A stretch of 37,321 nt of DNA from Theristus sp. LFF4_11. Lineage: Eukaryota > Nematoda > Chromadorea > Monhysterida > Xyalidae. Shown here in pieces: positions 22,241 through 32,962 of this stretch. Each line of letters starts with the position of its first letter. Positions within the stretch are counted from its first letter, which is position 1. The notes beneath the pieces are model-generated. The model ran no database searches and was not told where the DNA came from. It saw nothing but the letters and a program-made list of their open reading frames with translations. A program made the position numbers and the translations under genes. The stretch is from positions 1 through 37,321 of the forward strand of contig JASANC010003736.1 of the NCBI GenBank assembly GCA_030248135.1, in the 5' to 3' direction.

Positions 22241-22458
22241 TTATACACAAAAGTTTTGAAGCAGTTGACGATAGTTGCAACCATTTGGATTGTGAGCGTA
22301 CGCATGCCCCGCCGTCTCTCGTTTCCAATCATCCGCTATATAGGAACTGCGCTTCCGTTCGTAGTATCCACCGGTAACCCATACGGAAACAGGGTAGCAA
22401 CTTCCAGCTGCTACGTTACCCCGCACCAACTGATCTAGACACTCTGTTTCATAGATTT
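22241..22458 (-). CDS. Possible terminal exon of an unidentified gene
   Basis: The minus strand has an acceptor (ATTTTTTTCAG) followed by two bases and an open frame of about 71 codons to TAA, with GC above the flanks. The reading includes IYETECLDQLVRGNVAAG, CYPVSVWVTGGYYERKRSSY and IADDWKRETAGHAYAHNPNG. The composition (Cys, Trp, Tyr, Gly) looks like a globular or extracellular protein, but I do not recognise it. No partner exons were identified, and an earlier donor cannot be excluded. Confidence 0.3.
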
Positions 22459-24159
22459 CTGAAAAAAATATGCCGAGAAACTGTGATTAATGAAAAGAAA
22501 ACAAATACTGTACAGCACAATAATATCACCAAGATTTGTCTCTCTCTGCAATCACTGGCTCTGGAATTTCAAGGTTTGGCAAAAATGCCCAACTGTAAAT
22601 TACAGCAAAGTTCAAAAAAATATGTTCAAATTGGATGTGTCTTGACATTCCCATATATTGTTGCACTTGCCTGCTAAGATGCGGAGGAACCAAAAATCAA
22701 TCTTCAGCTCGCTGAAACAATTTTTTGCAGTTTATTATTTCCGGCTTTGAAAGTGTCAATGAAAATAAAGTTTCGGGATGATAATTGTTAATATCAATTT
22801 TTAAGTTCTGCGACTGAATGCGTGTGCAGACGTAAAAAGAAAACTATGTTTCAATGTTTATGTGGCAATTCAAAGTCGCCTAAGTTACTCGGCCCTATGT
22901 AGAAGACTCGGATCACTTTGCCGATTTTGAATTCCCGCGTCCTGCATGCAACTGTTTACCTACAGTGTATCTATCGGCGCATTGAGTTGCAGGTCCAAAA
23001 TAAAAGATCATATTATCTTTCTTAATAAACGTGTCGCACCAATATGCGTTTGTACGCACAGTTACAAAAAATGCGGCCATTTGAAATGAGCAAAACTTAT
23101 TCTGACAGCACATTTGTGCAAGAAATTGAGAAAAAACAAATTAGAATCTTTTCTCACGAAGTAAATTTTATTTTATTTCAAATTCGAACTACGTTCAGGA
23201 AATTCAGGGAAAAACACGGAAATTGTGACCGTACAATAAGGAGAAAATATGATCTTTGCTTGCCGGGCGAAACACCAAAAACAGTGTTCAGCGCTACAGT
23301 GTACTTGCAGACTCGCGGTGTCAGTCCGCAGCTCACAAAAACTGACGTTTTACCCATATATGCGGGACCAAAGCAACCCAACTAAATAATTGCACCTACT
23401 GTTATCGTTTCAGGAAGACCGGGGCACAAAAGTTTCACGCTTTAAGGAAAACCCCACAACCGAACCAAAACCGTAAAACGTACACGGCGAAATGTCTACC
23501 GTAACCTACGTAGTTTTGAATTTCGTGAAACATTTTGCTATCCCCGTGCGCAAACGCATTGAGGCCCGGAACCAAATTAAAAGAAAATAGTTCAGTTTGT
23601 GTAGCCCTATTTATTTAAGTCGGAGGCTATAAACCAACTTCTGGATGATATGACATCTTTAAAAGTTTTGTATTTTAAAAATTTAAAAGATGACGAAAAC
23701 GCAGACAGAACTTACTTACCGCGTGGCCGAGGACTCTTGAGGCGTGACACATTTGATGTTAACTAAAATCCACAGCCAAATTGAAAACAAAATGCATGAC
23801 ACGAGTGACATTTTTGTTTAATTTGGTCACCAACTAACACTTGCAGTTGCGACGAAAAGCAAGCCTGGTATTTTCTTTGTTTGCAAGAAATTTTAAGAAA
23901 ACATTGTCATAACTGAGCCTTGCTGTCTCCAGCTGGCTTGTGGGTGCAATTGCTTGTCATTTTCCCTATTTCAAATTTCAAAAAAAGCAAGCAAGAACAA
24001 ATGTCTATCTTTAGGATACAAACCGAGACACAGCTTGCTTTTTCTAGAAATAAATCAAGACAACTTAACATTGCACAAGAGCACTCGGGTAGTCTGTTGT
24101 AGCTCACCAACCGTTTCTGAAAGATGGTGGACATTTTACAAACCTTGCAGAAACACCTT
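22459..24159. other. Intergenic region with repeat fragments
   Basis: The stretch 22990-23060 matches, on the opposite strand, part of repeat G (about 8750-8800). 23400-23540 resembles part of the palindromic element at 16769-17056. A 113-codon plus-strand frame at 23044-23385 has no recognisable family and overlaps the repeat, so I do not call it. Confidence 0.4.
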
Positions 24160-24235
24160 CATTATAAACGCGGTGGGATTTTGACCAAGTCAAAACTTTG
24201 ATTATTTTTAAAATTTCCGCCGTGTGAGACCGATT
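24160..24235. repeat. Fragment related to MITE family A interior
   Basis: ATAAACGCGGTGGGATTTTG, then CCGCCGTGTGAGAC, matches the interior of family A (3055-3118 and 19680-19745). The terminal inverted repeats are absent. The adjoining stretch (GATTCCGGAAACCCGAAGGT) resembles part of MRPL39 intron 2 (about 29325-29350). Confidence 0.5.
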
Positions 24236-24532
24236 TCCCCCCACCGATTCCGGAAACCCGAAGGTACCAAACTCCAGTGGGATTGGGGAATGGACGGCTC
24301 ACCATCCCGTGGAACCAATCTCGCCACGTGAGGGGGACGGTTGAATCGATTTTTGAATCGTTTGAAACGATGTTGGAGTTGAAATGTTGTTTTCGTGTGG
24401 TTCTCTTGCAGCGCAGCGCAGCTCAAAGAAAGTGATGGTGTCAAAGAAAAAGGTCAACCGGTTCCATCAAAAGCGTTCGCAACAGGCCGGTCGGAGCTGT
24501 TTGTTCTTTTTTATGTGTGTGCCAACGTATTA

Positions 24533-24620
24533 GGGATGGCACAGAGAAGAAACCGGTTTTTTAATCAAAAGAAACTGGTTCTTTAACCGGTTTTTACGCC
24601 AAAATTAAAAAAAACGTTTT
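24533..24620. repeat. GATGGCA-headed AACCGGTTTT module
   Basis: GGGATGGCACAGAGAAGAAA is followed by several AACCGGTTTTT-type motifs. Similar modules are at 27780-27875 (reversed) and 32963-33060. A looser, related block (AAAACTGTTTTTTTCCAATC) ends at about 24948. Confidence 0.5.
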
Positions 24621-24792
24621 TTTCCAACAGAAATTCTGAATTTTCAGTCGTCGAAGAAACAAATCCAATTTTTTGGTCATCGAATCCACCACTCAATTGT
24701 GTTATTGAGTTCTGATGCCTGTTGGTGACTAGACCACCGTTGATTATTGTTCACAAAACCGACAAGAACAGGTTTTAGCCAGCTTTTCTGGC

Positions 24793-25191
24793 TCAACTGT
24801 GTGTTTGGCAAAATCCAGAGCAGTATTCTGAAGCTGGAAAACCATTTCCGAGATCAAAGTCCAGTTTTAAAACAGTTCTAAAACCGTAAAAAGAAACCTT
24901 TTTTTCACAAAATATAAAAAAACTGTTTTTTTCCAATCCTACAACGTGTATATCATTGCTCATTTTAAAAATGTTCAATAATTCAATGAAAATGTCAGTT
25001 TCTCGCGGAAATCTTTGATTTTCTGCAAGATGGCAAAAAATAACCAACGCAACAGGATACTCGAGTCGACACTGTGCACGAACTCGTTGGGCTGCTGTAG
25101 GGCACCAGCGTTCGAGCAACTCATCCAGATCGAGGCATCTGTGTAGAGCTTTCACAATAGGATAGAAAAAAGTCGACAGGCAGTTAAACAA
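24793..25191 (-). CDS. Unrecognised ORF, possibly a decayed transposon gene
   Basis: A 132-codon frame whose first half reads plausibly as protein (LDLDELLERWCPTAAQRV, then LEYPVALVIFCHLAENQ), while the rest overlaps an AT-rich repeat block. I recognise no domain. The repeat setting makes a transposon remnant or chance frame more likely than a host gene. Confidence 0.2.
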   Translation of the reverse strand: MFNCLSTFFYPIVKALHRCLDLDELLERWCPTAAQRVRAQCRLEYPVALVIFCHLAENQRFPRETDIFIELLNIFKMSNDIHVVGLEKNSFFIFCEKKVSFYGFRTVLKLDFDLGNGFPASEYCSGFCQTHS

Positions 25192-25199
25192 GTGACGTT

Positions 25200-25619
25200 C
25201 AAAACGGGCCTGAAAATACAGACCCGTTCAACCCCCCTAGGGTTAAGGGCTTCGAAAATTTTTTTTATATTTTTTTTGTTTTGTTTTTAATTTGGATTTT
25301 TTTGAACTTAAAAAAATTGAAAAATGTTTCTTCTACTTTGCTCTGAAAATTCGATTTATGGCATAATTTTTTGAAAGTTCAAACCAAATTTTCTTCCCAA
25401 CTTCTTTGTGTGCTTAGGTACATGTCATTATTTGGTCATTTTGAACGACGTACTCCATGTTTTCCGATTTGGATGACTTCTAGGGTCAATTTTTAGCGTT
25501 TAAATGACTTAACTGACTTGAAATATCGTTTCAGAAATCGTTTTGTTGCAACTTAGAACATCCTTTTCAGTCGGTAGGCCATGAGATGAACATGATATCT
25601 TGTTGATTGGCGTATGTTA
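25200..25619. other. Intergenic AT-rich stretch
   Basis: No gene or repeat recognised. Confidence 0.4.
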
Positions 25620-25621
25620 TA

Positions 25622-26075
25622 CCGTATTACCCCCATTAACCCCCCCCACCATTAATCCCCCCAATAAACCCCCACCCCCCCCCCCGACCAGTTTCCGAAT
25701 AACCCCCCCCACAAATAATCCCCCATGGGGGTTAATTGGAAACCTGTTTGAAACACATACAAAGCGAATTCAGTGGCTGAATGCAGTGACAATGGTGAAA
25801 TTGTGCTACCAAAGCCCCAAAGGGATGAGTTAATGGTAATTTCATCACAAAACGCTGTTACAAAAGGAAATCTCTGTGAAAAGTAGAAGTTTCTGCGACT
25901 TTCTTGCCTGCTATGCAAGGTATTTTGCCATTTTTCAACAAACCCCCACCCCTAGAAATTTTTGTAAATAACCCCCCCCCCCACCACCACCAATAATCCC
26001 CCCCACCAATAAACCCCACCCCTAAAAGTCGCTGACGTATTAATCCCCCATGGGGGTTTATTGGGGGTAATACGG
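25622..26075. mobile_element. MITE family D, copy 3 (full length)
   Basis: 454 bp bounded by CCGTATTACCCCC and GGGGGTAATACGG with TA on each side (25620-25621, 26076-26077). C/G runs and two CCCCATGGGG palindromes lie near the ends, around the same core as the copies at 14554 and 21688. Confidence 0.9.
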
Positions 26076-26210
26076 TAGGTCTATAATGGAGTTGTGCGAT
26101 ATATTGTTAAACAATTGGAGCGGAGGTGTTGGTCAATACCACATCACAGGACCGTTTTTCAGATACCCGATAACATGGCCACATGCTAAAACTTGCGTGC
26201 TAAGCCAGTA

Positions 26211-27024
26211 CCGTGGGCGAGGGGGGGTGGGGGGGTACACCCCCCCCAGAGCACCAGAGACCGTCGGGTGGGGGGGGTGGGGGGGGGCCACCGTGCCACC
26301 CCCCCTAAAACCGGGCACCCCCCCCCATCGGACCCCCCCCCTCGAAAATTTGGCCGACACCACCCCACACCCCCCATGAAATTTTGTCTGGCGGAGACCC
26401 CCCCCAAAATTTCCCGTACACCCTAAAATTTTTTTCGAAAATCATGATTTTTTGTCTATAAAGTCCATAATATAAGCTGAATATATGATACAGCATGGCC
26501 GAATAAATGAGGCAGTCCATCAAGGCGGGATTAGTCGCTGACTAGGAGTTGTCTTTTTCAAAAATGCCAACATAATTTCCAATCATGTGTGCAAGGGAGA
26601 AAGAATGAACAGAATAATACGGATAATCCATTAGTTTGAAAAAAACGCATCAAATTTGGCATACAATTTGGTTTCTGAACTTCTTTTTCTTTCATTCAAA
26701 ATTCGCGCGCTCCTTGCACCCTGAAAAAAGCTGCCATGTTTAATCGGCTATACTGTAACTTGACCATCTTCATTGTAATTTCAAAGATTTTGCAGCAAAA
26801 TTTAGCGTTTTTCCTTCAAAATTTAAGCGAAAAAATATCATGGGGGGTGGGGGGGTGGACCCCCCCCCACAGAAAATTTTGAAAAAATGCACCCCCCATG
26901 GGACCCCCATGGGGGGGGGGTCCCACGTTACCATAGGTTGCACCCCCCCCCCACTTTTTGGTCGGCACCCCCCCCCCCACGGCACCATACCCCCCCCCCT
27001 TCGAAAATTGTTTTGGGCCCACGG
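26211..27024. mobile_element. MITE family H with nested family C element
   Basis: Ends CCGTGGGCGAGGGGGGGTGG and GGGCCCACGG, flanked by TA (26209-26210, 27025-27026). Both ends carry very long G or C runs. A family C MITE is nested at 26490-26756, so the unbroken element was about 550 bp. Open frames in the C/G runs are artefacts. Confidence 0.8.
26490..26756. mobile_element. MITE family C, copy 2 (reverse orientation)
   Basis: The reverse complement of 19028-19293 with high identity throughout (for example CAAGGCGGGATTAGTCGCTG and CGCGCTCCTTGCACCCTGAA). No clear 8-bp duplication is seen here. It is nested in family H. Confidence 0.85.
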
Positions 27025-27026
27025 TA

Positions 27027-27899
27027 CTGTGCTAAGCTAAACTAACGTGTTAAACGTGTCTGTCAGTTGCCCGCAACGTGATCGCGAAATCATGGTACGT
27101 GTTTTCGATACGATGATTTGAAGAGTGGGCTCTCGCCATGTGGCAGATAGCATAGCTGGTTGAACCTGAAAGTTGGTGTCTTGGGGGGGGGGGCGACCGG
27201 GTCGACAGGGGTTGCCGACTTGCTACAGCAAACAGGAATTTTTGAACACAGTCAAATTTTGGTAATTTTCTAAAGAGGAACGACTAAGAACAGTTCAATA
27301 TTCAAGTACACGTCAAAAATTGTCCTGTTTTACTGTTGAAAGGGTCAAGTGAAATACGATGAAGACAAGGTGACTGCTAACCTTAGTGCATATGCAGACT
27401 AACTGACGATGTTGTCGATTTGCAAAGGGTAACTGATGAAATGTTATTTTTCAAACGCAATCCGCCACCGGTTTCACTTTGCAGTTCTGCAAATCTCGCC
27501 CCCTAATCGGGGTCAGCTATCCGGTCTCCTTGCAACCGTCCCTCCCCGCTCCCCACACCTACACGGTCACTGCCCAGTCTTTGTTTTCAATTTATTGAAC
27601 GTGCTGCCTTGGAAACCAATAAAAGCGAAATTAATTTGATTTGAAAATTGGGTAGCATTTGGTGGCAAAAATAGCTGTTGTATGCCCGAAAACAGCATTT
27701 TACGCTGCTCAAAATTACTAATTTTGATGTATTTCCTATTTTGAGTTCAAGCGCTGCCAAGTTCTGAAAAGTTTAGGAGCTGGGAAGCATTCGGTTTTTT
27801 ATGGTTTTAAAACGGAAAAGAAACCGGTTTTTTTTCCTGGCAATATAAAAAACCGGTTTTTTACCAACTCTATTCACACCCGCTTTTGAATGTGTCGCA
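27027..27899. other. Intergenic region
   Basis: No gene recognised. It holds an isolated G run (about 27184-27193) and, at 27780-27875, AACCGGTTTTTT motifs ending at ACCAACTCTATTC, which is the reversed head of the module seen at 24533 and 32963. Confidence 0.4.
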
Positions 27900-28185
27900 T
27901 TTCAAGAATATGGGCATGAAACGGGCGATTATTGTGTGACCATGAACGGGTCGGAAATGAGGGATTCTTGCGTAGCCAGAAATGATCGGGCCGCAAATGA
28001 CTGGGCCTGAAACGAACGGGTTGGAAACGAACGTTCCGGAAATGAGCAGACCGCTTATGAATCGGGCCGTTTTTGATCCGGGTTGCATTTGAACGAATGC
28101 AGATGAACGGAACGGGCCGGATTTCAACACGCCGCTTTAGCTGCAAATGATCGGGCCGCAAATGGACGAGCCGGTTTTGATGTGA
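27900..28185. repeat. Degenerate ~15-bp minisatellite
   Basis: Repeated variants of AATGATCGGGCCGCA (also AACGAACGGGTTGGA and AATGACTGGGCCTGA) at about 15-bp spacing. Because 15 is a multiple of three, the minus strand reads as degenerate pentapeptides (FRPVR, FRPSH, LRPDH). I see no sign that it is translated. Confidence 0.7.
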
Positions 28186-28731
28186 AATCAGTTTAAATAT
28201 ATCGCTCACGTGCAGACTGGCCCTGGTCACAGTTGCGGCGTGGTGGTGAACGAAAACAGGGAACCATGTTTGTGGTGTAAAAATGAGCAAACTGGTGATC
28301 GTGGCGTCCGTGGCGGCCGGCGGCCGCCCATTCAATGCATAATGGAATCGCTTTTTTTAATCTCTTGCAAAGCTTTGTTTTCAGTTGAACTTTGTTTTTG
28401 TGACGATGACAATCAATTCGTGATTCTCAAGTTTATGGTACTGTGCGTTCCAGTTGCTGAATAATGAACTGATTTCATAATGTTCATAATGAAGCGTTGC
28501 GTTGAAATTCTCTTCTCTTCTCTACAACAAATCAATCCAGAGGAGACACTAGTAGACAGTCTTACAGAAACGACGATTTTTGTTTTTTTAACAGCCCTAG
28601 GAGGGTGTTGGTTGTGCTTTTTGGACCCGCTCGTAAACGAGGATTTTAGTTCACGAAACTTTCCGAACTCCGCTGCCGCTCCAAAGTTTCTTCTTTCCAC
28701 TTTCCAGCAAACTGTACGACGGAGCAAAAGA
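28186..28731. other. Region upstream of MRPL39
   Basis: Includes a GC-rich patch with GGCGGCCGGCGGCCGCC (about 28309-28325), unusual against the AT-rich background, that could belong to the promoter. The MRPL39 reading frame stays open back to an ATG at 28480, so an earlier start is possible. Confidence 0.4.
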
Positions 28732-31700
28732 ATGATTGGCCCTCTGCACATTCTGAATTGCCGACGCTGTTGTCGTTATTCACGTTTGCATTGCTGGAGC
28801 AACGCAAAACAATTTCGGACCCGGTCTCGGATGTTGGTTGTCGCGGAGAGAACTGCTTCCACTTCAGCTGCCACAGCAGCTTCAATGCTGCCGTCTGTTC
28901 TAGGTGTTTTTTTTGTGTTTTTCTGAAATAAATGTAGTCAAATTGAAAAACGACGAAGACGGTAAAAGTTGGTCATTGAATCATCGCTTCGCGGATCTTT
29001 GGTCAATTGAAAACGTCTGTGGTTCGTTCGTTTTCGTATCGTACCACTTAGTGAGTTTTTGTTTGTGTACGAGAAAAGGGGATATCTGCTCTGCATGCTG
29101 TAGCTTCCACAATTAGAAAAACTTCAAAAAATCTATTCTCGCATTTCATGATATTTCTATTCCATCTTTTGCCTTTTTTTCTCTTTCAGGATTGCCCACC
29201 AGCGAAGCAGAGCGCATTCGATGTAGGAAATTCGACGACCTGAAACGGCGGCAACGTGAGAACAACACCAGAATCGAAAAGATCAAAGTGCGGCGTATTT
29301 CGTTTTTTTAATTGTTCGCGCACCGGTTTCGGAAACCATAAAGTACCAAACTTCGAACTCCGCCGGTGGAAACAGGCAATTCTTCTCCGAACCCAATTTA
29401 CCCTCGGCTCTGTAGGAAATGGAGCATTAGATGGTTTTCTCGGTGGGCTTCTCAGTGAAATGCCTGACAGAACTTACACCACACCAGGCTGCGCTTCGTT
29501 CGAAAAAGTATCCGATTATTCCAATGATTATTTCCCACATCAAAGGAAAATCTGCTACAGACGGCAAATCGAAATAAACCACGAATTCACAGGTGACCAT
29601 CGCCAACGCGGAGGGAGACGAAGACAAGCCAATTCGACTGCTGATGAACCGTTACATCTCAACGCCGTTTGACTGCGCGAAACGTGAGTGCACTGAAAGT
29701 CACCCTGAACTTGAAACACTGTGATTTGGTTTCGTGAATCGAATTTGGCCAAAAAAAACTTTAGACTGATAAAAAAAATAGGAAATTTTTTTTGATGACA
29801 CAACTTTCCAGACGTTCACGAGACGCGCTACCGGTGGTCCGCAGTTGCGCAGCAGTCGACGGGACCCGCATTCGAACATCGACCAATCAGCGATCAAGAA
29901 GACACAAGCAGGAGGGAGGAATCGTCAGACGAGAGTGTCCGTCAGAAACTGTCCGGTTACATTGGTGCGGGCGACACTAGCAGATCGAGAAACCCGCCGA
30001 AATCGAATTTGTTGTCGATGTTTGAGCCGTTGAGGCGCGACTGTCAATTGCGATTCGTTCAATATCATGACAAGGAGCCGACGGCTGCGAACGCGGTTTG
30101 CGATTTTTTCAGTTCGAATGTTTTTCAGAAACTGCTGATTGACTGGTTTTGAGAACTGATGGACTGATTTATTTATGGATCTGGGGTCGCCAGAAACTGG
30201 GGGTTGGGCAAAGTGATCGTTTTTTTGTGTTCGCTGAAAAGCATTGAAATGAAAACAAAAAATGTGTCATTTCATTTTCAACAAAACCTTTTTACACAAA
30301 TCACCACCAACAATGAGGCTTTCCGTTGCCAAACCGAAGGATAATGCGGATTTCAAAAGAAGAAAACAACACACCTGCACTGATTGACTGATTGATTGTT
30401 TGATTCCATGTACCCTCCTAAACGACGATCACATATCGTTGTTACATGAGAATCGCATGAGATGAGAATGAAGTTGTCTCAATTCCATCAGTCCACTTTC
30501 CATTCACACAAAACCGCACTGTATTTCTGTTGCCACAGGCGTTTTGGCGCTCGTGCAGTTTCGTGACGGCGGCGTTGCTACGGAAATGCATCAAGCCGCA
30601 ATATTCACTGGACGTACTCGGCTCGCCTGGTGTCAGTTGTGAGTTTTCGAGGGCACTGTGGTTTTTTTTTCAAGGTAAAAAACGAACGAACCGGTTCTGT
30701 ATGACTTTTAAAAGAAACGTTTTTGTCGTCCTGTAGCCTCCGGGTTCTAGTCCCGCTCCTCACGCAGATGCTCTTTCTTGCCCATATATCATTCTGAGGG
30801 GGTGGAGAAACATCATAGTGTGGCAGACGAAAGTGCACGTCTACAGTCGACAGAGGCGTCGTTTATTTTAGTCGTCGAAAACCCGCTGATGTTTCTAAAA
30901 CTCGACGTTTTTCAGTCGACCACGGCAGTTTTGTGTGCGACGTTCGTTTGGATGAACGCCTCGCTGACTGGTTACCGTCGGAGGTTGATTTTTTGGCTTG
31001 ATTTTCTGTTTTTTTTGTTTGGTTGTTTTTTTCTGAATTCGGCACAAACGTGGGTGTCTTTGTTTTCTTCAAACAAAGGTTTGTGGGTGCCTTGGAGGTC
31101 GAAACAGTCACCGTTTGTGTGCATCGCATGTGAACAGTGTGCCCACCTACAACAAATGTGCAACCAATCAGCGTGCCCAGATTGTGCCCCGCTCTTTTCC
31201 AGGCTGAACTGTCCATCATCAGTCGATTAATGAGAGCCGAATTGAGCAGAATCAATGGGCCGTTTGAGATGCTGCGTCTCAGTTGGAAGGATGCCGCCGA
31301 CTTGGTGGGCGACTCAAAGTCAGTTGTTGTTGTTGTTGTGTGTTGTTGTGGCGCTTTGCGTGCACTTCGGAAAGGGTGTCACTCAATGTAACGTCAGTCA
31401 ATCCATAGTGGCACGGGCACCTCATGAGTCCACAGTCAAACACACAGATGCCGGACACACAATATAACAGAGAACATTGTTTTCTGGTGACTAAACGTTG
31501 AAAAAGAACTGCACGATTGTTCAGACAAGCGCTTTATAGTTGCTGTAAAATTGGCTCATTCATCAGATTCGAAAAAGCGCAATTGGACGAGATGAAATCG
31601 AGTTTCGCGCCCGAGCGAATGCCGGCCGACACGGACGACTGGCTCGCGGCACGCCCTGTAATCGTGTACAGGGTGGGCGGACACGTGCGACTGGCGCCGA

Positions 31701-32428
31701 ACAGACAACCGTTGATTGCACACACCTCGCATATTGGACGGTTCCAGATTGCTGCGGTCGGTTGGTTGTTGGGGGAAATGGTGTTTTTGTTATTGGTTTA
31801 TTTTGTGCAGCTTCCGTTTCGTTAGAAACTGTGACTAAAGTTGTGCGTAAACGACTGAAAAGACACCCTGCAGCAAGGAGAAACGCGGCATTCATGAAGC
31901 AGTATTTAGTGACCACGTAGCTTTGTCAGAGGCAATCAGTTTCTGCTGCACATTCATGAATGATAGTATTTGCCGTGATTTTCGCTGAAATAGTTCTTTT
32001 TGTTGATGGTATTGAGATTTCTTGCGGTAATACAATTCTCAGTTTCAGATTCACCACGTATGGCAAACTGAAAAACAGCAAAAAGCCAACAGTGAAACCG
32101 ACGACACCAAACCCGAACCGGACAAGCCAACGACGGACAACAGGGTGTTGTTGCACCGCGTACAGGGTGTTGCGCTGCCGCAGTCTGTCCGATGTTCATC
32201 ATACGTCTGGCAGTTGTTGGTGAAGCAAGCGGCGAAATTGGTGCGTGCTGTTCTGATGTTGTGTTTGACCGTGTATGCACTTCAAACTGCACAGTAATTG
32301 TTGGACTGCTGATTACGGCATCTAATTTAATAGCATTCTGTTTTTTGTATTTTTTCAATGTTTTTTTTCAGAACACCCAGCCTGCGATCGGGATCAGTCG
32401 AGATTATGCGAACTCAGAAACTGACTGA
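28732..32428 (+). CDS. MRPL39: Mitochondrial ribosomal protein mL39 (MRPL39), ten exons
   Basis: A structural protein of the mitochondrial large ribosomal subunit, with a fold related to threonyl-tRNA synthetase N-terminal domains (TGS). Exons: 28732-28903, 29190-29287, 29593-29683, 29812-30095, 30539-30629, 30916-30983, 31203-31318, 31567-31756, 32049-32240, 32372-32428. All phases join, giving about 452 codons against 338 residues in human. Blocks matching the family in order: LPTSEAERIRCRKFDDL, RTR-IEKIK-V, NRYISTPFDCAKH, FEPLRRDCQLRF, AFWRSCSFVTAALL, DHGSFVCDVRLDERLADW, INGPFEMLRLSW, PVIVYRVGGHVRL, HRVQGVALPQSVR. The start at 28732 gives an Arg/Ser/Cys-rich N-terminus without early acidic residues (MIGPLHILNCRRCCRYSRL), a good mitochondrial presequence; in-frame ATGs at 28480 and 28831 are alternatives. 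Extra length comes from a hydrophilic insertion in exon 4 and an acidic/Pro stretch in exon 9. Exon 1's end (GTGTTT donor) is the least certain junction. Confidence 0.9.
31887..31963. repeat. GGCATTCATGAAGCAGT hairpin element, copy 1
   Basis: GGCATTCATGAAGCAGTATT at the left faces CTGCACATTCATGAATG at the right, in MRPL39 intron 8. It matches, reversed, the element in the MRPL39 3' UTR at 32444-32528, including GACCACGTAGCTTTGT. Confidence 0.6.
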
Positions 32429-32443
32429 AGTTGCGACTATAGC

Positions 32444-32528
32444 GGCATTTATGAAGCAGTATGTACTATGTAATGACGCTGCGTTAAAACAAAGCTACGC
32501 GGTCACTAAATGCAGCTTCATGAATGCC
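32444..32528. repeat. GGCATTTATGAAGCAGT hairpin element, copy 2
   Basis: An 85-bp inverted repeat (GGCATTTATGAAGCAGTATG with CTAAATGCAGCTTCATGAATGCC-like right arm), 15 bases after the MRPL39 stop and before its poly(A) signal. It should therefore be transcribed as part of the 3' UTR and could fold. Confidence 0.65.
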
Positions 32529-32682
32529 CCTTAATTTGCGAATTTGTTATCTTGTTTTTTTTTTGTTGTTTTTGGTCGTTTTTAGTGGAATAACAATAGT
32601 CAGTTTTGTTATGGCACGGTGAATTGTCGCCTGGGATTGTTGTGTGATCGCTTTTGTTTGTGTTAACCAGGAAGAAACGTGA

Positions 32683-32688
32683 AATAAA
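32683..32688 (+). terminator. Poly(A) signal of MRPL39
   Basis: The first AATAAA after the stop codon at 32428, giving a 3' UTR of roughly 270 bases, and before the cornichon gene starts. Confidence 0.6.
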
Positions 32689-32845
32689 ACAACTGAAATA
32701 TATCCGTGGAACTTTTTTTCAAGCGTTCAAAATGCGTTTTCAGCGCAGTGCCTCTGATCAAAGGAGCATTGTTTACCGCGTTACCAACAGTGCATTTGAT
32801 TCGTTCCAGTTTTAGAACTAGCAAGTTCCATACTGAAGACGACGT

Positions 32846-32932
32846 GCACTAGTCACAAACAAACACACAGGCATTGTGTTATGGTATATTGACCTGTGTC
32901 TGTTTGTGGCTGTGTGCAACATTACAGTGACC
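32846..32932. repeat. ACAAACACACAGG hairpin element, copy 3
   Basis: ACAAACAAACACACAGGC pairs with CCTGTGTCTGTTTGTGGC, followed by TGCAACATTACAGTG at the right end. It lies between MRPL39 and cornichon. Confidence 0.6.
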
Positions 32933-32962
32933 TAACAAAGTGCATTGTCTTTAGACTAGGCT

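Noticed and set aside
26086..27040. Gly/Pro-rich frames on both strands
   Set aside because: Translations of G and C runs in MITE families D and H.
28480..28731. 84-codon upstream extension of the MRPL39 frame
   Set aside because: In frame but unlike a mitochondrial presequence (several acidic residues), and longer than family N-termini; kept only as an alternative start.
30723..30775. GGTTCTAGTCC, a good match to a tRNA B box
   Set aside because: No A box at the right distance and no acceptor or anticodon stems could be built; it lies in MRPL39 intron 5 and is probably chance or a tiny remnant.
31670..31690. TACAGGGTGGGC resembling a mariner terminus
   Set aside because: It lies in MRPL39 exon 8 and encodes the conserved YRVGG block, so the match is coincidence.
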